DNA of 64,000 nt from JAIOQJ01 sp963718635. Lineage in GTDB: Bacteria; Planctomycetota; Planctomycetia; Gemmatales; Gemmataceae. The stretch spans positions 3,224,001 to 3,288,000 of the forward strand of contig OY970367.1 of the NCBI GenBank assembly GCA_963718635.1, written 5' to 3'. Shown piece by piece: positions 17,784 through 27,280 of this stretch. Both the position numbers and the translations under genes were made by a program. Below the pieces are notes generated by a model. It saw nothing but the letters and a program-made list of their open reading frames with translations, was not told the origin of the DNA and ran no database searches. Position 1 is the first letter of the stretch; every line of letters starts with the position of its first letter.

Positions 17784-20054
17784 TTATTTCGGCGTGCCCA
17801 AATGCTTCTGAAAATGCCCTGCTATTCTCGTCCATAGTTTTTCTGTAACCACGGGATCGGGAACCATGTGAGTCAGACTTGGCAAGGGCAGCACTTCAAA
17901 CTCTTTGCCGGCCCGAAATAAGGCATCGGTCAATTTCAACGTGTGGCGGAAATAGACATTGTCGTCCGCGGTGCCATGCACCAGCAACAACGGCCTTGTC
18001 AGCTTATCCGCCATTTTAACGAGGTTTGCATCGTCGTAAACTTTCTGACTTTCAGGAAGTAATCCTAAATATCGTTCGGTGTAGTGCGTGTCGTAATCTT
18101 CCCAGTCGGTAACCGGCGCCCCGGCGACAGCCGCTTTGAAAATGTCAGGGCGTTTCAGCACAGCGAGAGCCGACATGTAACCGCCGAACGACCAGCCGAC
18201 GATGCCGACGCGATCCATATCCATTTCCGGATGCTTCTCGCCCAATAGTTTCAAACCTTTGATCTGATCTTCCAACGGCACCGAATCGAACTTCTGATAG
18301 ATCGCCCGCTCCCAATCGCGACCCCGGCCCGGCGTGCCGCGATTGTCGACGGCCACGATGATGAACCCTTGATCGGCCAGCCATTGCATGAGCAGCCACG
18401 GCTTCATTTGTTGCGTGACAGTCAGGTGCTTCGGGCCGCCGTAGACATCGACAATGACGGGGTATTTCTTCGTCGGGTCGAAGTTGCGCGGGTGGATAAT
18501 GGCGGTGAAATATCCAGATGCTTCGAATGGCTTCGTGCTTTCGTCCCCCAGCAACTTTATTAGAGTATTTGGAGTGAAATTAGGTTCGACCGCAATAGAC
18601 GGCAATTGGCCAACTTCATTCGGTTCCGCATCTACCGTGCTTCCCGTCTTAATAATGCTTACTCTTGGCATTTCACTGAGGCTAGAATGCGTTGCCACCA
18701 CATGTGAATGGTCCGGAGTGCATGTAACATCGCTTATGTCAAGATTTGATCCGATTAATGTGACTACGACACCTTCAGGTCGTCGCTTGAGGTGCTTGAC
18801 ATCCACGATTCTTCGAGAAGGATTCGCGTAAGTTCGGAAAATAACGCGATTTGCGGCATCATTTACACCTACGATTTCCGCAAGTTCTAGGCCTCCAGTG
18901 AAGAAAGTGTTGTACTCCAGTTTTCCGTCCGATTCGCGCCACTCCATAGGTGCCGGTCCGTCTTTCTCGCTAACCCATAAAAAACCGCGGTTTGCAGGCA
19001 ACCATATCGGCACATTTTTCCATAAATTCAAGAATGCCGCATCTCGGTCGCGGACCAATCTCGTCGTCTTCCCCGTCTTTGGCTCAACCAACAATAGCAA
19101 CAACTCCTGCTGCTTCCGATCCTGCACCTGAATCGTCAACGGCCCCGTTTTGTCCCAACGCACTGCCGCCAAATACTCATATTTCTTCACATCCCAATCG
19201 ACCCAAACTGTATCACCTCCAGAAACCGGAACAATACCCAAACGCACCGCCACGTTCTTCTTGCCCGGTCTTGGATAGTATTGCTCTAACGGCTTTTGCT
19301 GCGGCTTAGCGGGGTCGGCCACGTACCATGTTTCAACGCCTTCATGGTCGGCTTCTTCATAGGCGATGAACTTGCTATCCGGCGACCACCAATAGCCGTG
19401 GAAACGGCCCATTTCTTCCTGGGCCACGAACTCGGCCAGGCCGTGCGTCTTGATGGCTGTGCCCTTTTGTGTGATGCGCATTTCCTTGGTCGTTTCGAGC
19501 ACATTAAGGTAGACGTCGTGATCCAACACATAAGCCACCATTGATCCGTCGGGGCTGAATTGAGGATCGAGCAGCGTTCCCTTGCTTGTGGCGAGTTCCG
19601 AAATGCTGGCCGTATCGCGATGATAGACGTAGAGCTTGCCCGAGAGGTTCAAGAGAATCAGCTTGCCGTCTTCGCTCAATTGGTAATCGGTGAAGCCGCC
19701 GGCGGTGATGCGCATCCGTTCCCGGCGGGCTTTCTCTTCGGGAGAGAGCTTTTCTTCAACACCCTTCAAAAGAGTTGCTGGCGTCAACAATTCGCGCGTT
19801 TTGCCGGTGGCGACTTCGAATTCAAAAAGGCTGAGTTGCGGTTTCTTCGCTTCCGAACGCAGGAAAAGCACGGCCTTGCCGTCAGGCGTTGGCTTCGGCT
19901 TCACCGGCCTGCCGAGCATGAAGCCGCGTGTCTCCGCATACAGGCGCAGGAAAGAGGCGTCGAGCGGCTTTTGTTCCACGGGTGGTTTCTCATCGCTTCG
20001 CGCAGGGACGATTGGCACGAAGAAAACGGCGGCAATCATGATGAAGTGGCGCAT
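17784..20054 (-). CDS. Dipeptidyl peptidase IV-type serine peptidase (S9B)
   Basis: A 756-residue secreted peptidase: signal peptide (MIAAVFFVPIVPARS), an eight-bladed propeller region containing the double-Glu motif in EFVAQEEMGRFHGYWWSPD that holds the substrate N-terminus in DPP IV, and a hydrolase domain with Ser in GIVGWSFGGYMS, Asp in HGTADDNVYF and His in PSLTHMV. It removes X-Pro dipeptides in known members. The reading frame is intact. It lies 43 bp downstream of the LRR lipoprotein start on the same strand, so transcription may run on into that gene. Together with the prolyl oligopeptidase it suggests scavenging of proline-rich peptides. Confidence 0.93.
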   Translation of the reverse strand: MRHFIMIAAVFFVPIVPARSDEKPPVEQKPLDASFLRLYAETRGFMLGRPVKPKPTPDGKAVLFLRSEAKKPQLSLFEFEVATGKTRELLTPATLLKGVEEKLSPEEKARRERMRITAGGFTDYQLSEDGKLILLNLSGKLYVYHRDTASISELATSKGTLLDPQFSPDGSMVAYVLDHDVYLNVLETTKEMRITQKGTAIKTHGLAEFVAQEEMGRFHGYWWSPDSKFIAYEEADHEGVETWYVADPAKPQQKPLEQYYPRPGKKNVAVRLGIVPVSGGDTVWVDWDVKKYEYLAAVRWDKTGPLTIQVQDRKQQELLLLLVEPKTGKTTRLVRDRDAAFLNLWKNVPIWLPANRGFLWVSEKDGPAPMEWRESDGKLEYNTFFTGGLELAEIVGVNDAANRVIFRTYANPSRRIVDVKHLKRRPEGVVVTLIGSNLDISDVTCTPDHSHVVATHSSLSEMPRVSIIKTGSTVDAEPNEVGQLPSIAVEPNFTPNTLIKLLGDESTKPFEASGYFTAIIHPRNFDPTKKYPVIVDVYGGPKHLTVTQQMKPWLLMQWLADQGFIIVAVDNRGTPGRGRDWERAIYQKFDSVPLEDQIKGLKLLGEKHPEMDMDRVGIVGWSFGGYMSALAVLKRPDIFKAAVAGAPVTDWEDYDTHYTERYLGLLPESQKVYDDANLVKMADKLTRPLLLVHGTADDNVYFRHTLKLTDALFRAGKEFEVLPLPSLTHMVPDPVVTEKLWTRIAGHFQKHLGTPK

Positions 20055-20116
20055 GCCATGAGTCTATCAATCGCCCCCGCTTGCGGCGTTGCTCTTCTCT
20101 CGATAATGCTATCACC

Positions 20117-20965
20117 ATGTCTCTGCCGCTTGAGCACCTAACGCCGCGCGATTCGCCCTTCGCCCGCTACGATGCCCGCTGGAAGCTGGCTACCATCGCC
20201 TTCGCCATCGGCGCCACTGCCAGCTTGCGCTCGCCGGGCGCCAATGCCGGCGCATTAGCTATGGCGTTGTTGTTAGTTTGCTTAGCGCGCGTGCCCTCAA
20301 AATGGTTGGGCGCACGGCTTGCTGTTTTGTTGCTCACGCTGCTCCCATTTGTGCTGATCCTGCCATTTACGGTTGACCACGGTGGTCCATCGTTCCCGCT
20401 ATGGGGCTTTCGCTTATCGCTCGATGGCGTAATCGCTGGCTTCAGCATTCTGTGCAAGACGTTGGCGTTGGTGACGCTCAGCTTGACAATGCTCGCTTCC
20501 ACGCCGTTCCATACGATTCTGCACGCCGCCCAGCGTTTACGCGTGCCCGGCCTGCTCATCTTGCTTTCGTCGCTGAGCTATCGCTACATTTTCTTGCTGC
20601 TCGACGAACTCAACCGACTACGGATCGCCGTACGCGTGCGCGGTTTCCGCAATCGTGCGAATCGCCACAGCTACAACACCGTTGGGCAGATTACCGGCAC
20701 GCTCCTCGTGCGCGGCAGTGAACGAGCCGAGCGCGTGGCCCAAGTCATGCGCTGCCGTGGCTTCGACGGGCGGTTTCGAGCGCTGGACGAGTTTGCTACA
20801 TGTGGAAGCGATGTGGTAGTGTCCGTAGCCATTTCGTGCGTCTTTGTGTTGTTGATTTCTATTGATCACTCAGTTATGTCGTTTGCAGGCAGAGAGAGCC
20901 TTATCTCGTTCCCAGGCAGAGCCTGGGAACGAGAAAGCCTCGGAGCGCGCCTCAAGCACGTGTAG
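20117..20965 (+). CDS. CbiQ/EcfT-like energy-coupling factor transmembrane protein
   Basis: About 282 residues with five to six predicted membrane helices (such as LAVLLLTLLPFVLILPF and ILCKTLALVTLSLTMLAS), plus two basic-Gly motifs, AVRVRGF and MRCRGFDGRF. These are the EcfT coupling helices that touch the ATPase subunits. It would carry the T-subunit of a cobalt/nickel- or vitamin-type ECF transporter, but no ATPase or substrate-binding gene is next to it. I start at the ATG at 20117. The last 27 or so residues (GRESLISFPGRAWERESLG) are encoded by an intergenic hairpin repeat and are unlikely to be part of the original protein. It is divergent from the DPP IV gene with 62 bp between them. 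Confidence 0.82.
   Translation: MSLPLEHLTPRDSPFARYDARWKLATIAFAIGATASLRSPGANAGALAMALLLVCLARVPSKWLGARLAVLLLTLLPFVLILPFTVDHGGPSFPLWGFRLSLDGVIAGFSILCKTLALVTLSLTMLASTPFHTILHAAQRLRVPGLLILLSSLSYRYIFLLLDELNRLRIAVRVRGFRNRANRHSYNTVGQITGTLLVRGSERAERVAQVMRCRGFDGRFRALDEFATCGSDVVVSVAISCVFVLLISIDHSVMSFAGRESLISFPGRAWERESLGARLKHV
20904..20934 (+). repeat. Perfect hairpin repeat inside the 3' end of the EcfT-like gene
   Basis: Arms of 14 bp, TCTCGTTCCCAGGC and GCCTGGGAACGAGA, around an AGA loop. A related hairpin (CTCGTTACCAGGC-AGA-GCCTGGTAACGAG) lies at 50703-50731. Read in frame it gives FPGRAWERE. Confidence 0.9.
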
Positions 20966-20967
20966 GG

Positions 20968-23900
20968 TTAGTGTGTTTGTGGCTCAACCGTTTCTCCAAA
21001 TCCAAATATCAACAAAGCCGGCGCGCCATTGTGCCCGAGCTTACCCACCGGCAATTTATTTCCATCGCCGTCGATAATATGCGTCAATTTGCCTTTGCCA
21101 AAAATAAAATCACTAATGGTGATATTTTTCCCATCCTTATTCTGAAACTGCGGCAGCGGCGGCAGCAAGCGTCGTGGGGCGGGCGATAGATTCCCCATGG
21201 TAAGGCCAGCGCCGCTTATAGTCCTGACACTGTAATTATACTTTGGGGTAAGGCGATCTTCATAAAAGGGATCAGCGGGGATACGCAGCAAAGGGGCGTG
21301 AATATCCGAAGGAGATTCATAGCGGAAAGGCGTGCGGGCGATTTCTTTGCCGTCATTGAAGATCAGGTAGCCTGCGACTCCGGAAGTGGGCTCAGAAGGC
21401 GGGTTCCATTCTATGCGTACTCGATCCCTCAACGGCTCGACTTTGATTTCGACAGGATTCATCGGCGCTGTCAAGTCATCTACAAGAGCCAACGTTTGGG
21501 CCGTCACATCCACGAAATCGTCGTTGCGGGCTCGGGCCGTGCCATCGGGCAAATCCATGTTGCGGAAGCGGCAACGGCATAAGAGCGAGTCCTTTGGCGC
21601 TTCCAGTCTTCCTTCAGCGATTACATGGTCAGCCGCCAGGACGTCGATACTTTTGAGAGATGCCGCAGCGCGTTTCGTGTCACTGGGAGGTCCGTTAATA
21701 GCGCAGTGAGAAACGACTGCATGGCCTTGCAGCGACACGACGGGTTGAATACCCTTACCGCCGCAAGCTGATAAGTTGAGGTGAGAAAGGGCTACGACTC
21801 CCTGTGATGAAACACGGATAGACCAGGCGTCTCCCTGAGTGGCACAATGCGATAATTGACAAAGCTGTATGAGATGCGTTTGGCCACCTTCGATGCGGAT
21901 GGCCGAGTCGGCGATGTTCTCAAAGTCACAGTTGTGGATACCGATATGGCCCAGTCGAGGCGACTCGGGCGAAAGCAGAATCGCGCGATTCAAATCCCGA
22001 AAAGTGCAATTGCAGATATTGAGGTTATCGATGGCGGTCGGCTTACCTAACACTTTGTGATCCTTGCCGCCCATCGAATCGAGACCATGCGATATACCCA
22101 TTGGGCAATCGATGAATTCGCAGTCCTGCCACGTTTCAAAAAGGGCTTCGCGTAAGTTGATCGCAGCAGCCCGTTGGCCGACAAAACGAGAACGCAGAAA
22201 AAGGAAGTCTGACTTCTTGGCTGAGGCTGCCGCCGTTTCGCCGTTATAACCGATTCGGCCGCCTCGAACGGTGCAGTTAACTGCCCCACGGAAGGGGGAT
22301 TGCGTGCAATCGATGTCGTCCGGCCATTGCAGAATAGTGTTGTCCATCCCCGCGCCCGCGATGAAACCCGAGCGAAGCGCTGTTGTAAATTCATAAGTTC
22401 CCGCACCCAGAAAAATTGACTTGTTGGCGGATAATGCCTTTTCAATCTCGGCGGGCTTCTTACCGGTCATATCGAGCAATTGGTAGTTGCCCAGTTCGCC
22501 CGCGTTGATGCGCAAATCCTTTAAGGGCACAAAGGTAGGCATATGTAAGTTTGGGCCATCTGTGGTGTAGAGCGGGTTGCCATCATCTAGCGTCGGCATC
22601 GAATGAAATTCAGCGCCATCCGCATCGGGCTGCATGATGAAGGCACCCTTCATCTCGCCGAAGTTGACACTAAGGCCGCCGTGCAAGGTGGCATACTGTT
22701 GGATGAACGGATCAATGGCGGTTATGCCATCTTCGTAGTGGAGCCCGGGCAGCGTTACTTTGCGGCCGAGCGACCAGGGCTTGCGTTCATCGCCGTGCGC
22801 AACGATTCGATTGAACTGGCCCTGTATGCTCATTACGGCGCCCCGGTAGGCAGGGCCATCGGTGCGGCCGAACTCCGCATGATCGCGATATTTAACTTTT
22901 TGCGGAGGCTGCTCGAACTGCTCAGCGGTGGTAGCAACCTCGCCCGCGAGGCTCGTGCCGAGCACGACGCAGTTGTTCCCTTGCAGTATTTCCAACACAG
23001 AATCCGCCCAGATGGCATGGTCGGTTGTGAGATGGGCATAGGTGATGCCGCGACCTCTTGTAATTCGATGCGCGGTCCAGGCTCGCGCTCCCCTAACAAC
23101 TGGAGAGAGGATGTACGTCCCTCGCCCATCGCCTTCGGCGTCGGTGGCGTCGATGTCGATCGCCGGGCCCCAATCCATATCGAAACGCTTGTCGGCCTTG
23201 GGCGAGCCGGTGAAGGGCTTCATGATGAGTACGTTGCGCACGAAACCGCTGAGCAGCAATCGCGCCCGCTTGCTGCCATTGGGTCTATCGTTCGGGTTTA
23301 AGATAGTGCGCTCATCGAAGTAAAACGAAACGGCGTCCGTATGAGTCAGGTGTGTCTGCAACAGGGAACAATGGAAAAAGGCACAGCCTTCCAGCTTGCC
23401 CGAGCGTTGCTCGATTTGCTTCGCTTCATGAAAAAAGAATTGGCAATCGATCAGGTCGGCTCGAAGTTCCCAGGAGGCCGACCCGGAGAGAAACTGCACA
23501 TCCTTAACTGGCTTGCGAACGACGATCGAATTTACGTCCGCCGAATCAAAGATGACCGAATCGCCAGGCGCCGCTGCATCGACCGCGGCTTGATGGCTTT
23601 TGAAGTGCCGGGTGCGATGCACCTTGCCCGTAGCCAATAATCCCGACTCGCACGCGCCAATGGGGCCACGAATGCGCTTTGGCTTGCTTGGGGCGACGGC
23701 CGGCTCAATCTCAAGCACTTTCGTTTCGACGATAGGCGGTCTCTCTTCTTCATGAGGCGTGTCCTTCCACCACTCTTTCCGCAACAAGACGCTGCTGCCG
23801 GCAAGCATGATTACGATCATTGCAACGCCTGCAAAAATCCTTTTCCATTGATGCGGCTGACCGATGGACTCGCTGTCTGTGCGCGGCAATGGCTCGGCAT

Positions 23901-24276
23901 CGTCCAGAGAAAGTGGCGCCTGAGCACGCTTGGATGGTGAAGCTAAGGTTCTTCGCGGCAGTTTAGGCGCTTCAACAGCATCAAGTACTGGTGCACAGGA
24001 GTAGCGCGCACGAACCGTTCCAATCTGGAGCTCGTCGCCATCGCGCAAGGTCTCATTGACAACCTGCTTCCCGTTGATGGCCACTGGCGGCTTGGATGCA
24101 TCAATGTAGAGCGTATAGCCTTCGCCATCGGCCACGAGTAAGAGGTGCCGCTGAGCGACCGAAGGGTCGTCCACGCGAATGGTGTTGGCGCTGCCACGGC
24201 CGAGCGATAGCTGCTCGCCCTTCAAGTGCATGCGCTTGCCGGCAAGCGGCCCAGACTGAAAATGGAGTTGAGCCAT
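20968..24276 (-). CDS. FHA domain / parallel beta-helix membrane-anchored giant protein
   Basis: An 1102-residue protein. Residues 1-95 form an FHA domain (GEQLSLGRGSANTIRVDDPSVAQRHLLL, with the conserved GR, S and N-x-I, and a typical -RH- turn). A single membrane helix follows (about 146-167, IFAGVAMIVIMLAGSSVLL). The large outer part has right-handed beta-helix character (ITRGRGITYAHLTTDHAIW, LNICNCTFRDLNRAILLS, SHLNLSACGGKGIQ), and near residue 960 there is a fibronectin type III-like module (VRIEWNPPSEPTSGVAGYLIF). FHA domains bind phosphothreonine, so the cytoplasmic end may link a Ser/Thr kinase signal to a surface beta-helix. No kinase gene lies nearby. The frame is intact. The domain calls are good, the link is speculation. 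Confidence 0.78.
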   Translation of the reverse strand: MAQLHFQSGPLAGKRMHLKGEQLSLGRGSANTIRVDDPSVAQRHLLLVADGEGYTLYIDASKPPVAINGKQVVNETLRDGDELQIGTVRARYSCAPVLDAVEAPKLPRRTLASPSKRAQAPLSLDDAEPLPRTDSESIGQPHQWKRIFAGVAMIVIMLAGSSVLLRKEWWKDTPHEEERPPIVETKVLEIEPAVAPSKPKRIRGPIGACESGLLATGKVHRTRHFKSHQAAVDAAAPGDSVIFDSADVNSIVVRKPVKDVQFLSGSASWELRADLIDCQFFFHEAKQIEQRSGKLEGCAFFHCSLLQTHLTHTDAVSFYFDERTILNPNDRPNGSKRARLLLSGFVRNVLIMKPFTGSPKADKRFDMDWGPAIDIDATDAEGDGRGTYILSPVVRGARAWTAHRITRGRGITYAHLTTDHAIWADSVLEILQGNNCVVLGTSLAGEVATTAEQFEQPPQKVKYRDHAEFGRTDGPAYRGAVMSIQGQFNRIVAHGDERKPWSLGRKVTLPGLHYEDGITAIDPFIQQYATLHGGLSVNFGEMKGAFIMQPDADGAEFHSMPTLDDGNPLYTTDGPNLHMPTFVPLKDLRINAGELGNYQLLDMTGKKPAEIEKALSANKSIFLGAGTYEFTTALRSGFIAGAGMDNTILQWPDDIDCTQSPFRGAVNCTVRGGRIGYNGETAAASAKKSDFLFLRSRFVGQRAAAINLREALFETWQDCEFIDCPMGISHGLDSMGGKDHKVLGKPTAIDNLNICNCTFRDLNRAILLSPESPRLGHIGIHNCDFENIADSAIRIEGGQTHLIQLCQLSHCATQGDAWSIRVSSQGVVALSHLNLSACGGKGIQPVVSLQGHAVVSHCAINGPPSDTKRAAASLKSIDVLAADHVIAEGRLEAPKDSLLCRCRFRNMDLPDGTARARNDDFVDVTAQTLALVDDLTAPMNPVEIKVEPLRDRVRIEWNPPSEPTSGVAGYLIFNDGKEIARTPFRYESPSDIHAPLLRIPADPFYEDRLTPKYNYSVRTISGAGLTMGNLSPAPRRLLPPLPQFQNKDGKNITISDFIFGKGKLTHIIDGDGNKLPVGKLGHNGAPALLIFGFGETVEPQTH

Positions 24277-24414
24277 GAGGCGTCATTAAGGCGTGGTTAC
24301 TGGAGAGTCAATCTTATTGTACCTCATCGCACGCTAAAACGGGACGCTTTCGACCCTTCGCTCTATTATTGTAATGCGCGACACAAAGCTTCTTTTGCTC
24401 TTTCGGAAACAAGC

Positions 24415-25929
24415 ATGCAAAGCCCGGCGCCGTCCGATGCGAATCCTGCCAGCCAAAGCAAACTACTGCCCGGCGCGACCACAGCGCTTTGGCTGTTGCT
24501 CGGCATCAACCTGTTCAATTACATCGACCGTCAGGTGTTGTCGGCGGTGCTTCCCAAGCTGGCGCTAGATGCCACTCTCTTTCGGCCCGACGATCCCAAT
24601 CTTCAGATGAAACTCGGCTGGCTGACGACCGCTTTCCTGGTCAGTTACATGCTGCTGTCGCCGCTTTTCGGCTGGCTCAGCGATCGTTATTCGCGCTGGC
24701 TGCTGGTCGGCATCGGGGTCATCGTTTGGAGCCTCGCCAGCGGTGGATCGGGCATTGCCACCACTTACATCATGCTATTGCTCATGCGTTGTCTAGTCGG
24801 TGTAGGCGAGGCCGCGTACGGGCCCGTGGCGCCCGCAATGCTTTCCGACATGTATCCCGAGCGCGAGCGGGGGCGTATTCTCTCCCGGTTTTATCTAGCT
24901 ATTCCTGTGGGCAGCGCTCTTGGCTTTGTCATTGGCGGCCAAGTCGCGGCCGAGTGGGGTTGGCGGGCCGCGTTTCTCGTCGTCGTGCTGCCCGGGCTGT
25001 TGCTCGGCTGCCTCTGCTTTCTCATGAAAGAGCCGGGCGCTCCCTCAAAGAACAAAAAGAGAAGCATCGCCTGCGCGATTACGGCATCGTATTTCGGCGT
25101 ATCTGGAAAGTGCCATCGTTCCGCTGCAACACTATTGCCATGACGGCATCCACATTTGTCTTGGGCGGTGTCGCCGCTTTTGCACCTCTTTATATCTTTC
25201 AGCGGGAAGCACGCTTCCAAATCAGCGAGACATCGGTGAAGAAGGTGAGCGAACTGAAAGCGAGCGATGGGTCTGCGGTTGTGCCGTCCGAACTCGTGGC
25301 TAAGTTAGGTCCATTGATTAGCCCAAAAATTTATACTGCTGCGGAACTACGCACAACACTATCAGATGTGTTATCCGAGCAGGAAACTAAGCAATACAAC
25401 GAGCAGATTTACGACAACGTGACGGCGCCCGGTTCAATCACGCTCAGCCGCATCAGTTTCATTTTCGGCGCTATCATCGTCGTCTCCGGGATTTTTGCAA
25501 CGCTGCTTGGGGGCATCCTGGGCGATCGGCTGCGCGACCGTTTTCCTGGAGCGTATTTCCTGGTAGCCGGCTATGGTTGCATCGTGGCGTTTCCATTCTT
25601 CGCGGCGATGCTATTTGTCCCCTTTCCATTGGCCTGGGTATTTATGTTCGTCGCCGTCTTTGGTCTCTTTTTCAACACGGGTCCATCCAACACCATTTTG
25701 GCCAATGTGGTTCCTTCATCGATTCGCGCCGGCCTTTGCGATCAACATCCTCATCATCCATTCACTGGGGGATGCCATCTCGCCGCCTTTGATCGGCCTG
25801 ATTGCCGATGCCTCTAGTTTGCACACCGCGTTTCTTATTACCTCGTTCTTCATCCTGATCGCTGGCATCGTCTGGCTTTTCGGCGCGCGTTATCTGGACC
25901 ACGACACTAAAAATGCGGATTCGGTATAG
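24415..25929 (+). CDS. MFS transporter, spinster-like (two frame breaks)
   Basis: About 505 residues when read across two breaks. The N-terminal half (LWLLLGINLFNYIDRQVLSAVLP, WLTTAFLVSYMLLSPLFGWLSDRYSRW, LLMRCLVGVGEAAYGPVAPAMLSDMYP) is the spinster-like MFS signature with the D-x4-R-W/R loop 2-3 motif. The frame changes near 25050 (one base missing in TCAAAGAACAAA) and near 25727 (two bases missing or one extra in the GCGCCGGCC stretch), after which AFAINILIIHSLGDAISPPLIG matches the family's helix. A soluble insertion of about 80 residues (EARFQISETSVKKVSEL...) sits between helices 7 and 8. The substrate is unknown. I start at the ATG at 24415; upstream codons are not family-like. Confidence 0.85.
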
Positions 25930-25990
25930 CAAAAAAAGTGATATTATGGGTTGTCTTGTTGCACCCTGTTTTTGAGGTGAGTGATTTCTC

Positions 25991-26593
25991 ATGGGATTGC
26001 CAAAGCCGCAACGGCGAACAACCGTTGAAGAGTACATGCAGATGGAACGAACTTCGGACGTTCGTCATCTCTACGTCGATGGCGAGTTGTTTGCGATGGC
26101 CGGCGAAAGTCGGCAGCATGGCAGCATATCGGTGAATCTTGCAGGCTTGTTTTGGGCTCAACTACGGGGCAAGTCCTGTCAACTTTTCACGAAAGATACC
26201 AAGGTTCTCAGCGGGCCGACGCTCTCCGTTGGCAAGTCCGCAACTGGGATGTTTTCCTATCCCGATCTCGTGTTCGTCTGTGGCGAACCGGCATATCACG
26301 AGGCATTCGCCGACGTGATTCAGAACCCCATTGCGATCATTGAAGTTCTTTCTCCCACTACAGAAAGCTTCGACCGGGGTGAAAAGTTCAATCGCTTTCA
26401 GACATGGAATCCGACGCTGCAAGACTATCTGCTGGTATCGCAGGATCAACCACGTATCGAACACTTCAGCCGGGAGAACAACAAATGGATCTATCAGAAC
26501 CATGTTGGATTAGATGCGGTGCTTGAGATTCCATCTATTGCGTGCAGCCTAAGCCTAGCGGATGTTTATGAGCGGGTAACTTTGTCTGAATAG
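25991..26593 (+). CDS. Uma2 family endonuclease-like protein, tandem copy 1
   Basis: A 200-residue protein: MGLPKPQRRTTVEEYMQ, HLYVDGELFAMAGES, GMFSYPDLVFVCG (Asp), AIIEVLSPTTESFDRGEK (Glu and Lys region) and a C-terminal DYLLVSQDQPRIEHFSRE, the ordered motifs of the Uma2 PD-(D/E)XK fold. It is about 92 percent identical to the next gene by my count and sits 60 bp before it. The main differences are in residues 51-66 and the last dozen residues. The function is unknown; the predicted nuclease residues are all present. Confidence 0.85.
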   Translation: MGLPKPQRRTTVEEYMQMERTSDVRHLYVDGELFAMAGESRQHGSISVNLAGLFWAQLRGKSCQLFTKDTKVLSGPTLSVGKSATGMFSYPDLVFVCGEPAYHEAFADVIQNPIAIIEVLSPTTESFDRGEKFNRFQTWNPTLQDYLLVSQDQPRIEHFSRENNKWIYQNHVGLDAVLEIPSIACSLSLADVYERVTLSE

Positions 26594-26653
26594 ATGACGG
26601 CAGTACAACTATTGAAAGCGAGCTTGATTCCAAATCTGATACGAGTCGATCTT

Positions 26654-27259
26654 ATGGGAATGCCAAAGCCGCAACGGCGAACAACCGTTGAAGAGTACAT
26701 GCAGATGGAACGAACTTCGGACGTTCGTCATCTTTATGTCGATGGCGAGTTATTTGCGATGGCCGGCGAAAGCCGGCAGCATGGCAGCATATCCGTAAAT
26801 CTGGTTATTGCTTTAGGGAGCCAGTTGCGCGGAAAGCCTTGCCAGGCATTCACGAAAGATACCAAGGTTCTCAGCGGGCCGACGCTCTCCGTTGGCAAGT
26901 CCGCAACTGGGATGTTTTCCTATCCCGATCTCGTGTTCGTCTGTGGCGAACCGGAATATCACGAGGCATTCGCCGACGTGATTCAGAACCCCATTGCGAT
27001 CATTGAAGTTCTTTCTCCCACTACAGAAAGCTTCGACCGGGGTGAAAAGTTCAATCGCTTTCAGACATGGAATCCGACGCTGCAAGATTATCTGCTGGTA
27101 TCCCAGGATCAACCACGTATCGAACACTTCAGCCGGGAGAACAACAAATGGATCTATCAGAACCATGTTGGATTAGATGCGGTGCTTGAGATTCCGTCTA
27201 TTGCGTGCAGCCTTAAATTAGCGGAGGTTTATGAGCGCGTCGCCTTTTCTGATGGGTGA
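26654..27259 (+). CDS. Uma2 family endonuclease-like protein, tandem copy 2
   Basis: A 201-residue near-copy of the gene at 25991 with all motifs kept (SYPDLVFVCG, IEVLSPTTES). I start at the ATG at 26654, which gives MGMPKPQRRT and matches copy 1; the frame is open from 26594, but those residues have no counterpart. Residues 51-56 read VIALGS against AGLFWA in copy 1, while long flanking stretches are almost the same at DNA level. That pattern points to recent duplication or gene conversion with local replacement. Confidence 0.85.
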   Translation: MGMPKPQRRTTVEEYMQMERTSDVRHLYVDGELFAMAGESRQHGSISVNLVIALGSQLRGKPCQAFTKDTKVLSGPTLSVGKSATGMFSYPDLVFVCGEPEYHEAFADVIQNPIAIIEVLSPTTESFDRGEKFNRFQTWNPTLQDYLLVSQDQPRIEHFSRENNKWIYQNHVGLDAVLEIPSIACSLKLAEVYERVAFSDG

Positions 27260-27280
27260 GAGACAAACACTTCAAACCTC

